Source: Verrucomicrobiaceae bacterium
GTDB lineage: Bacteria > Verrucomicrobiota > Verrucomicrobiia > Verrucomicrobiales > Verrucomicrobiaceae
Assembly (NCBI GenBank): GCA_024232965.1
Contig: JACKQF010000004.1
Span: 1-64,000 of the forward strand
Direction of reading: 5' to 3'
DNA length: 64,000 nucleotides
The position numbers and the translations under genes are program-made. The notes below the pieces were generated by a model. The model was not told where the DNA came from. It worked only from the letters and a program-made list of their open reading frames with translations, and searched no databases. The stretch's first letter is position 1, and the number at the start of each line of letters is the position of its first letter. Positions 1 through 6,105 of the stretch are shown here, one piece after another.

Positions 1-114
1 GGCTTCAGGTCGATTCGGAGTCGGAGCGCTGGCAGCTTGGTTCTCAGACTTTTCGCCGCAGCCCGCGACCAGCGTCGCGCCCACGATGCCAATGAAAGTG
101 TTTCTGAGTTTAAT
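1..114 (-). pseudogene. 5' part of a small lipoprotein, paralogue of the 1065-1715 gene, with ATT in place of ATG
   Basis: The minus strand encodes 38 open codons that match the first codons of the lipoprotein at 1065-1715: both share NTFIGIVG, the lipobox VAGC and the following GEKSENQAASAP. The non-coding DNA upstream is also similar, so about 155 bases are duplicated (1-158 and 1611-1763). Where the intact copy has ATG (1713-1715) this one has ATT (112-114), and no in-frame ATG, GTG or TTG replaces it without losing the signal peptide. It is either a decayed copy or starts from the rare codon ATT. The rest of the gene lies outside the window. Confidence 0.6.
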
Positions 115-208
115 ACGAGATCTCTCTGCTAGGGGTTCGCGCCAATTGAAATCGCTCCTTCGCAGAACACGCGCTCAGGCGATCAGGTGAACTTGTTCGA
201 TCAAGGGT

Positions 209-928
209 CTATTTTCCGTCTCCCTTTTTTGGCGGACTTTCTGAACGCCCCCACTCCAATTGTTCCTTTATCCACTTCATCTTTGACTCGAGATTGGAGA
301 TGAACAGATTCTGTTCGGCCGTTGCTGCTTGAGATCTTAATGCCGCCACATCCTGTGATGTTGCCTCCTCGCCAGTCGTCAGGACGAGTATCGAAAGCAG
401 ATCGTCAGCACTCGGTTGATCTGATGGTTCCGCTGCCCTTACAAACTCAGCCAGAGCGCGACGAATAAACGGATATGCCTGCTTGCCGAGCCGCAATAAC
501 AGCTCATAGCAGGGTCCAGGTGGTCCACTAATTTGCCGGGCTAGTCCTGGCTGTGCTGGAGTTGGAGGACGAAACACTACGTTGAGAGCTGCGATATAGA
601 ACCCCTCAGGAGATGGCTCTTCTTCGAACTGCTTTATCAACTTTTCCGCCGTCTCGAGTGGAAGTTCGTGCATTCGAACAATCCTTGAATTCAGTTTCGC
701 GAAAAGGTCAGATGGAATCGTGGGGGGGGGCTTGGCAGTCCACGTCTCATGAGGTAGCGGCGGTTGCACTGGGGCGCTGGTGACGCTCGACGGCGTTGGC
801 TGCGACTGCGTGGCCGGAGGAGGGCGAGTTGTCGGACCAGTATCTTTCTTTTCCCCACAACCAAGTAGCACGAACGAAGTCACAGCGACAAGAAGCAATT
901 GATGGATGGCTGGCTGATAACAGGTCAT
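209..928 (-). CDS. Putative small lipoprotein, unknown function
   Basis: The 239-residue product begins with a hydrophobic signal segment ending in a lipobox (LLGC, Cys24), so it should be a lipid-anchored periplasmic or outer-membrane protein. A Pro/Thr/Ser/Gln-rich linker (about 28-70) precedes a mostly helical globular part. It is distantly related to the 1065-1715 product: both have a short motif around 'PC(Y/F)xxLLxxG(K/D)xAxPxIR' in the middle, as expected of members of one lineage-specific family. The codons run on the same strand as two related genes, giving a tandem cluster. I recognise no catalytic motif. The lipoprotein call is firm, the function is unknown. Confidence 0.7.
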   Translation of the reverse strand: MTCYQPAIHQLLLVAVTSFVLLGCGEKKDTGPTTRPPPATQSQPTPSSVTSAPVQPPLPHETWTAKPPPTIPSDLFAKLNSRIVRMHELPLETAEKLIKQFEEEPSPEGFYIAALNVVFRPPTPAQPGLARQISGPPGPCYELLLRLGKQAYPFIRRALAEFVRAAEPSDQPSADDLLSILVLTTGEEATSQDVAALRSQAATAEQNLFISNLESKMKWIKEQLEWGRSESPPKKGDGK

Positions 929-1064
929 GGTGCTGGGGATTGGATTGTGATGTGTTCTCTGCCGACACTATTAGGTCGCCCCTCGACAGGAGCATATCCT
1001 GATGGCCCCCTAGTGGGCCACTGAGAAGGAGCGATTCGAGTGACCGTTAACGCGCTTTGCCGTC

Positions 1065-1715
1065 TTATTGAGGAGTCGCAGAGGCCGCTTTCTGTCGAGA
1101 CTCCAGGTAGCGCTTCATGATACGAACCCGTTCTGCGGGATCACCTGCACCCAAGCCTTCCGCCACATCCTCCATGGTTGCTATGGCCGTATCCATTCCC
1201 AGAATTTGGGCCAGACAAAGCCCCAATAGCTGAATTCGGTAGAGGTTTGCTCTGGTATCCAATTGGGCGAGGCTCGCCATCACTTCACGAATGGTCGGCA
1301 CGGCTTTGTCACCCCTGGAGAGGAGTTCCGAGAAACACGGGTTGGACCCGTTTAACAGACTCCCGTGACCCGAAAAGACGTGACGATTGTAATGGACGTT
1401 ACGTGCGAACGCTCGCATTGCTTGGAGGTCATTTCTTGCTCGTAGTTGGGCTAAGACCCCCTGCGCACTGGCAGCAGGCAAATCTGTCAATAGCGTCTCG
1501 CCAGATAGTATCTTTTCGAGGTCATCAGGCGTCGCTTTATGGTCATCGGGGTGCAAAGCTCGGATCTCTCGGTATGACAGTGGAGGTATCACCTTAGTGT
1601 CGCCTTTAACTTCAGGTGGATTCGGAGCGCTGGCAGCTTGGTTCTCAGACTTTTCGCCGCAGCCCGCAACGAACAACGAGCCCACGATGCCAATGAAAGT
1701 ATTTTTAAATTTCAT
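1065..1715 (-). CDS. Putative small lipoprotein, unknown function
   Basis: The 216-residue protein has a classical short lipoprotein signal ending VAGC (Cys19), then a low-complexity stretch rich in Ala, Asn, Pro and Glu, then a helical domain of about 150 residues with HEAT-like leucine spacing (inference). The start ATG at 1713-1715 has an AGAG element 8 bases upstream. Its 5' end and upstream DNA are repeated at 1-158, and its body resembles the 209-928 product, so three paralogues stand in tandem. No enzymatic motif is visible. It probably works in the periplasm or at the inner face of the outer membrane. Confidence 0.7.
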   Translation of the reverse strand: MKFKNTFIGIVGSLFVAGCGEKSENQAASAPNPPEVKGDTKVIPPLSYREIRALHPDDHKATPDDLEKILSGETLLTDLPAASAQGVLAQLRARNDLQAMRAFARNVHYNRHVFSGHGSLLNGSNPCFSELLSRGDKAVPTIREVMASLAQLDTRANLYRIQLLGLCLAQILGMDTAIATMEDVAEGLGAGDPAERVRIMKRYLESRQKAASATPQ

Positions 1716-1902
1716 ACAAAATCTCTTTGCTAGGGGTTCGCTCCAATTGAAATCGCTCCTTCATCGACTTCATTCACCTTCCCTGGCGCGGGTTCGTAAC
1801 CTGAGGTGTAAAGAGAGTTTTGCGGAGTCCACGCTGACGGAGTTTTTTTAACGACCCAGGATCGGACGTGCCAAGGCTGTTTTCCCGAGCACCGCGACCC
1901 GT

Positions 1903-2421
1903 TCACCAGGACAGCATATCATCGCAGGTCTGGAGCCGGTAGCGCCGCGTGGGGATCGTAAACGGCAGGGACAGCGAGAAGGACGTGGGTGTATTCTGCA
2001 CGGGCCCTATCCCCCCTGGCGGGTGCTGCCAGGGCAAGTCAGCGACGTGCGGATTGCTGAACACGATCGATTCCTCAATACACGTCCGCCCATCCAGATC
2101 CTCATCCAGCAGCGCGTCAGCACTGGGAATGCCATACAGCGCCTGCCAGCCATCGTCCATCCCGTCCGCAGGGTTCACATCCGTGATTGTCACCACCCCT
2201 AACCCGATGTCCGCAGTGAACGGATCCGACCAATTGATGGATTCTACCAGATTGACACGACCGTCCAGGTCGTAGTCACTTGCACCATCAAAGGCAGGGA
2301 TGAACCAGAGCGCCTGCCAGGCATCGTCAAGACCGTCCCCATTTGCATCCACTGCCCGTGCCTGTGGGAGGATGAAGCTCAGAGCCAAGAGTGCAGCAGC
2401 GAGTCGCCGGGAACCATTCAT
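1903..2421 (-). CDS. Secreted protein with calcium-binding (thrombospondin type 3-like) repeats, possibly C-terminally truncated
   Basis: A signal peptide ending near QARA is followed by two tandem modules of about 55 residues. Each has a pair of Asp-rich loops: DANGDGLDD and DYDLDGRVN in the first, DVNPADGMDD and DEDLDGRTC in the second. Such DxDxDG loops bind Ca2+ in thrombospondin type 3/dockerin-like proteins. The protein stops at residue 172, right after RYRLQTCDDMLSW. In comparable Verrucomicrobia proteins the 'YRLQxSxDLxxW' element normally starts a further domain, so a stop here suggests truncation. The frame downstream of the stop stays open for a few dozen codons, but I do not recognise what it encodes. 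Confidence 0.6.
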   Translation of the reverse strand: MNGSRRLAAALLALSFILPQARAVDANGDGLDDAWQALWFIPAFDGASDYDLDGRVNLVESINWSDPFTADIGLGVVTITDVNPADGMDDGWQALYGIPSADALLDEDLDGRTCIEESIVFSNPHVADLPWQHPPGGIGPVQNTPTSFSLSLPFTIPTRRYRLQTCDDMLSW

Positions 2422-2841
2422 GGCCCATCATTAGCTTATGAGATACCTGGGTCAAGGGCCAAGCTCAGACCTATCCGTCACGATTGAAGCCGCCCAGGGC
2501 TCAGCTTCCCCACCGGGCACCGCCCCCTGCCTGCGCAGCCGGGGTGCGCACCCGCCAGGCACCATCTCAAACAGGATCACACTAGGTGCAATTCGCCAAA
2601 CAGTCTTGAATGGTGGGGCAATTGCCATCACCTCTTCAGAAAAATATTCCACTAAATAAAAAAAGTTCGTGATGTTGAGGGGGGATTTCCGGTAAAGCCT
2701 CATGGAACCATGAGTGCGCCGATCCATTTCTTCGCATCCCTGTGCAGCAGCCCGTTACCGTGTGCGCCTTCGGGCGAGGTGCTGCTTCACAGCAAGAATT
2801 CGGATGCGCAAGGTGGAAATGGGGGCGCTCACTTCATCAAA
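2422..2841. other. Gene-poor spacer
   Basis: About 420 bases between the calcium-repeat gene and the tandem repeat array. Short open frames exist on both strands, but none has a ribosome binding site, a recognisable protein or a hydrophobic signal. The AT-rich stretch around 2640-2680 could hold a promoter, but I see no good pair of -35/-10 boxes. Confidence 0.4.
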
Positions 2842-3078
2842 GGGGGTGCCCCCATTTTGGTTTCCCTCGCCCCCATTGACGATGGGGACGCCCCCATTTT
2901 GGATTTCCCTGCCCCCATTGACGATGGGGACGCCCCCATTTTGGATTTCCCTGCCCCCATTGCCGATGGGGGTGCCCCCATTTTGGTTTCCCCCGCCCCC
3001 ATTGACGATGGGGGTGCCCCCATTTTGGATTTCCCTGCCCCCATTGACGATGGGAACGCCCCCATTTTGAATTTCCCT
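2842..3078. repeat. Tandem array, 42-bp unit, about 5.6 copies, each able to form a hairpin
   Basis: GCCCCCATTTT recurs at 2848, 2890, 2932, 2974, 3016 and 3058, exactly 42 bases apart. Most units also carry CCCCAT-TGACG-ATGGGG, a perfect 6-bp inverted repeat. The ATGGGG arm can also pair with the CCCCAT of the next unit, so alternate structures are possible along the array. Units differ at a few positions. Because 42 is divisible by three and there are no stops, several frames stay open: plus-strand 14-residue repeats of the type DAPILDFPAPIDDG, and minus-strand repeats of the type KSKMGASPSSMGAG. I do not call either as a gene. The array ends about 30 bases before the start of the next gene. 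Confidence 0.85.
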
Positions 3079-3108
3079 GTCAAATCTTCACCCAGGAGGG
3101 CCTGCTAG

Positions 3109-3906
3109 ATGGCCCGCTGGGACCAGCCTGGAGCCACCTGGGACAGCGGCCTGCGCTGGGATGAACCCGATCCTGCCCCCACGTCCAACCCAACCCAAAC
3201 GAAACACAAAATGAAACGACAAGACTACTTCCCTACCCGCATCGGCGACCAAGTCGTCTGGCTGCGGAATTTTAAGAACAAGCTGCCAGATCACGCCACG
3301 GCGCTGGGCCTCGTCCCCGCAGCCGTCACCGCCATCCTCCTGGATGTGGATAACGCGATCTATGGCCTGGATGATTACCGGGGCTCCCTGGGCCCGGCCA
3401 GCACCAGTTGCTACCAGTGCATCGAGGATGCGATGTATGGAGACACCGTGCCCGGGAATGTCATGTGGATGGGCTTTACCCCGCCCAGCGGCGCGCCAAC
3501 TGCCGTGCCCAATGGCTGCCTGAAGCGCGTCTTTGCCTACATCAGCGACAGCATAAAGACCGCCCCCGCCTACAGCACCATGGTGGGCGAGGACCTGGGA
3601 ACCGAAGGACCTGAAGTCGCAGCACCCAGCCCCACCGTCTCGCCCATCTTCACCCTGCGCAGCACCAGCGGCGGGAAGGCAGAGGTCGTCTGGTCCAAGG
3701 ATACATTCGACGGCGTGAAGCTGGAGTTTGACCTGGGCACCGCCGGGATGAAGAGCGATGTGGACCTGCGCCCAAACTACACCCTGAACTGGCTGCCCGA
3801 TACCGGCACCAGCGCCGTCATCCGCGCCCGCCTCCGCTTCATCTACAAAGGGGAGGACTTTGGCAACTGGAGCGACTGGCAGCAATGGACGCTGACCGGG
3901 GAATGA
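3109..3906 (+). CDS. Conserved protein of unknown function, Verrucomicrobia-type
   Basis: 265 residues. The start is supported by AGGAGG at 3094-3099, 9 bases upstream of ATG. The N-terminus (1-34) is short and Trp/Pro-rich (WDQPGATWDSGLRWDEP), and a second possible start is the Met before KRQDYFPTR (3211). Residues 35-155 form a helical region containing DYFPTRIGDQVVWL and two cysteine-containing turns. Residues 165-265 look like a beta-sandwich domain of fibronectin/carbohydrate-binding character, ending GNWSDWQQWTLTGE. I remember similar unnamed proteins from this phylum but know no function. There is no signal peptide. A strong terminator follows, and the hairpin array lies just upstream. 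Confidence 0.75.
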   Translation: MARWDQPGATWDSGLRWDEPDPAPTSNPTQTKHKMKRQDYFPTRIGDQVVWLRNFKNKLPDHATALGLVPAAVTAILLDVDNAIYGLDDYRGSLGPASTSCYQCIEDAMYGDTVPGNVMWMGFTPPSGAPTAVPNGCLKRVFAYISDSIKTAPAYSTMVGEDLGTEGPEVAAPSPTVSPIFTLRSTSGGKAEVVWSKDTFDGVKLEFDLGTAGMKSDVDLRPNYTLNWLPDTGTSAVIRARLRFIYKGEDFGNWSDWQQWTLTGE

Positions 3907-3928
3907 TCCACGCGAACCCGTCCCTTAG

Positions 3929-3965
3929 CGCCCCCGGCACCCCGTGCTGCCGGGGGCGTTTTTTT
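3929..3965 (+). terminator. Rho-independent terminator
   Basis: GCCCCCGGCA pairs with TGCCGGGGGC across a short loop and is followed by seven T. It lies 23 bases after the stop of the 3109-3906 gene and should end that transcript. Confidence 0.9.
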
Positions 3966-3984
3966 CTGAACACAGCGGTGTCAG

Positions 3985-4278
3985 TCAGCCATCGCTGGGG
4001 GTATTTTCCTGAGGGCCGTCTGCGCTGGGGTAGGCGCGATTGACCAGGAAGGGTGCGCCGCCGAGCATCCACCAACCGGCAGCAAGATAGAGGGCCAGGG
4101 TCAAGAGGGCGCCGAAGAAAATGCGGAAACCGGGTCCGACAAAAATGATCGGCACCTCCTTGATGGCGAGGTAGATAAAGAACAATCCGAGGAGCCGCAC
4201 GATCAGGGTAAAGATGTCTTTGGGTTTCATGCTGTGTGTTGGGTAGAGGTGACTAACGGTAACAGTGGTGGTGTCCAT
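3985..4278 (-). CDS. Small membrane protein, unknown function
   Basis: 97 residues with two hydrophobic segments (about 22-39 and 51-72), the second ending LYLAAGWWMLGG. The first ATG has GGGGAGAG upstream at a suitable distance; a later Met before KPKDIFTL (4230) is an alternative start and would remove a polar leader. It reads toward the terminator of the neighbouring gene. No family is recognised; small two-helix proteins of this kind are common and mostly uncharacterised. Confidence 0.55.
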   Translation of the reverse strand: MDTTTVTVSHLYPTHSMKPKDIFTLIVRLLGLFFIYLAIKEVPIIFVGPGFRIFFGALLTLALYLAAGWWMLGGAPFLVNRAYPSADGPQENTPSDG

Positions 4279-4361
4279 GGCAGCGCTCTCCCCTTGCCAT
4301 GGACGCGCGAAGAGTGCCTCAAGTTAAGTTGAAGGTTCGGTCTCGTCAGGACCAGTGGCTA

Positions 4362-4601
4362 TTATGGGAGTTCATCCCCTGCGTCTGGTGGGACACTGGG
4401 AATGAGGGCCATAATCTTCTCAAACTCCTTAAAGTCGGCACGCTCAGCACGCGAGCTTAGGTAGTCGAGCGTATTCAGCGACGACAGCTTCTCAGCGGCT
4501 GCGGTGACAAAGAACTGATTCATGGTGTAACCATCTTTGGTGGCAAGCTCCTTGATGCCCTTGTGCAGGGAATCGGGGATTCGGATAGACATGGTGGACA
4601 T
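4362..4601 (-). CDS. Ribbon-helix-helix (HicB/CopG-like) antitoxin, apparently orphaned
   Basis: 79 residues. The N-terminal MSTMSIRIPDSLHKGIKELA is a typical ribbon-helix-helix start, followed by a second helix containing DGYTMNQFFVTAAAEKL. The C-terminal tail would wrap the partner toxin. The ATG lies 2 bases after the stop codon of a PIN-domain remnant on the same strand, an arrangement seen in toxin-first PIN/RHH pairs. With the toxin broken, the protein may act only as a DNA-binding autorepressor or be a relic on its way to decay. The fold assignment is strong; its binding site is unknown. Confidence 0.75.
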   Translation of the reverse strand: MSTMSIRIPDSLHKGIKELATKDGYTMNQFFVTAAAEKLSSLNTLDYLSSRAERADFKEFEKIMALIPSVPPDAGDELP

Positions 4602-4603
4602 AG

Positions 4604-4723
4604 TTAGATGAGTTTGAGGGCTTGGGCGGGGGATAAGGTCTGGACTCCGAGTGAATCCGAACCTCGAAAATCATCGTGATTCTGGGTGATAATGTGCCGG
4701 CAACCTACCGCGTGATCTTTAGC
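4604..4723 (-). pseudogene. C-terminal remnant of a PIN-domain toxin
   Basis: Reading into the antitoxin start, this frame encodes AKDHAVGCRHIITQNHDDF and then GSDSLGVQTLSPAQALKLI before TAA (4604-4606). This matches the end of PIN-domain toxins of the 'toxin component, PIN family' type: an Ala/Gly-Cys segment, IITxNxxDF with the last acidic metal ligand, then a 'L(S/T)PxxxL' tail. The N-terminal 90-100 residues with the other acidic ligands are missing. Upstream, the frame runs straight into the 3' end of the DUF1080-like gene, which overlaps it, so a deletion joined the two. Confidence 0.7.
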
Positions 4724-5316
4724 GCACGGAACTCCAGGGCTCCTGCCTTTTCGCCATCGGGGCCGCCGGAGTCTCCGCCGAGACCGAAGGTCTCTTTGGT
4801 CTCGGCAATGCAGGGATCACTGACGGTGAGGGTGGTGGCGTCCACGGTGGCGGTCATGGTGGGTCCTTTGAACTGGACTTTCACCTGATACCAGGTGCCG
4901 ACGGCGATGGTGTGGGCTTGCTTCAGGAGCTCGGCGCTCTCCCCCTTCTTGGGATGGGCGAGCACGCGCAGGGTATCGGTGCCGATGACGAGGTGGACGA
5001 TGTGGCCGCGCTCTTGGGAGCCATTGAAGATGATCCCGGCAAAGGTGGCCCAGCCCTCCAGGCGGAACTCGCACTCCAGCACGCCGTCCTTGAGCAGGAG
5101 CTTGCGCATTTTCACGGGTCCATGCCGACGCGGGCCGGACTCAAAGCCGCGCAAGACGCCGTCCTTGGTGGTCCAGGTGCCGAGGCCCCAGAACCAGTCT
5201 TTGGAGAGCTCCGCGCTGAAGCTCTCCTCAAGCACTGTGGGTGCATCGGCTGCCAAGACGGGCGCACCCAGCGGGCAGAGTGCGAGCAGTAGGGCGGCGA
5301 TCAATTTCATGCGCAC
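4705..5316 (-). CDS. Exported DUF1080-like (3-keto-disaccharide hydrolase/LamG-like) protein
   Basis: 203 residues with a signal peptide ending VLAADA. The rest is one beta-sandwich domain with the pattern of DUF1080 proteins: FSAELSKDWFWGLGTWTTKDG near the start, DGVLECEFRLEG and GIIFNGSQERGHIVHLVI in the middle, and a final LEFRALKI strand. Members of this concanavalin-like family are abundant in Verrucomicrobia and Planctomycetes. Some cleave oxidised disaccharides, but the activity of this protein is unknown. The next gene upstream (5325-5927) encodes a relative 8 bases away, so the two are probably co-transcribed. Its last codons overlap a PIN-toxin remnant in another frame, hinting at a deletion junction. 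Confidence 0.7.
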   Translation of the reverse strand: MRMKLIAALLLALCPLGAPVLAADAPTVLEESFSAELSKDWFWGLGTWTTKDGVLRGFESGPRRHGPVKMRKLLLKDGVLECEFRLEGWATFAGIIFNGSQERGHIVHLVIGTDTLRVLAHPKKGESAELLKQAHTIAVGTWYQVKVQFKGPTMTATVDATTLTVSDPCIAETKETFGLGGDSGGPDGEKAGALEFRALKITR

Positions 5317-5324
5317 GGGTCGGA

Positions 5325-5927
5325 TCAGGGCTTAGCCTCGCCGCTGATTTTGAGGTTGCGGATCTTGACGGACTTCCCTGCGGCCAGCCAACTGCGGGCC
5401 TTGACGGTGGCGAGGAAGGGGTGCTGCGCGCGCAGCTCTTTGCCGTCCAAGTTTGCAGCCATCTGATCGCCCTGCCACTCGACGTGCAGGCGGTGCCACT
5501 CGTTCGGCTTCACTGGCATCGGCACAGTGGCGATGGTGTGGGAGGGCTTGACGGAGTCCTCTGCGATGCTGATCCCAGCGGGATTGATGACGACGCGGCC
5601 GATGTGTTTGTCCGAATCACACCCGACCAGGAAGCTGCCGGCACCTTCGGTGAGGAACTCCACATCAATGGTGGCGCTGGCCAGGCCGACCTTGTGATGC
5701 AGCACGGGGATGTGCTTTTGCTCGGGCAGATCCAGCACACTCAGGATGCCATCGGCAGGTGTCCACTTGCCTTTGGCGATGCTGAAGCTGGCATCCAGGG
5801 GGCCTTTGAAATCGGGCTCGGCCAGGACTGGCAGCGCATGGTCATGCAGCAGGGGCTGCTGGGCCTGGGCAAAAGAAGAAAACGCCACGAGGGCGAGCAG
5901 GACGGAGGCGGTGCGGTTCAGGTTCAT
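5325..5927 (-). CDS. Exported DUF1080-like protein, partner of the 4705-5316 gene
   Basis: I place the start at the ATG at 5925-5927 (MNLNRTASVLL), because it gives a clean signal peptide ending SFAQAQ; an upstream Met would add 16 polar residues. The mature part of about 180 residues is a beta-sandwich with KGKWTPADGILSVLDLPEQK, then ATIDVEFLTEGAGSFLVG, NEWHRLHVEWQGDQMAANLDG and a final VKIRNLKISG strand, the usual layout of the DUF1080 family. It probably binds or cleaves a glycan in the periplasm; the substrate cannot be read from the sequence. First gene of a two-gene minus-strand unit. Confidence 0.7.
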   Translation of the reverse strand: MNLNRTASVLLALVAFSSFAQAQQPLLHDHALPVLAEPDFKGPLDASFSIAKGKWTPADGILSVLDLPEQKHIPVLHHKVGLASATIDVEFLTEGAGSFLVGCDSDKHIGRVVINPAGISIAEDSVKPSHTIATVPMPVKPNEWHRLHVEWQGDQMAANLDGKELRAQHPFLATVKARSWLAAGKSVKIRNLKISGEAKP

Positions 5928-6041
5928 GCAGTAAACGGGTTGGCTGTGCATAACGCGACCGCTGACAGCTTCCATGCAGTCATTTGTCCAATTCCGCGGC
6001 TAGATTGCCTGAGGTAGGAGCGTCCCCTCTCTACTCCTGTC

Positions 6042-6070
6042 TTGACCCCGCCCCTCGATTCCCATAACAG
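6042..6070 (+). promoter_or_regulatory. Candidate sigma70 promoter for cstA
   Basis: TTGACC (6042-6047) and TAACAG (6065-6070) are 17 bases apart, 36 bases before the cstA start codon. Neither box is perfect and nothing else supports it. Confidence 0.35.
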
Positions 6071-6105
6071 ATAGGGTTCAAATTCCGACCTCCCTTTTTT
6101 TCATC

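Noticed and set aside
2452..2727. 91-codon minus-strand frame
   Set aside because: No ribosome binding site, no family, and composition not unlike random sequence.
2710..3108. Frames translating the 42-bp repeat as 14-residue peptides on both strands
   Set aside because: The frames stay open only because the unit is a multiple of three and lacks stops; neither has a convincing start signal, so they are described as a repeat.
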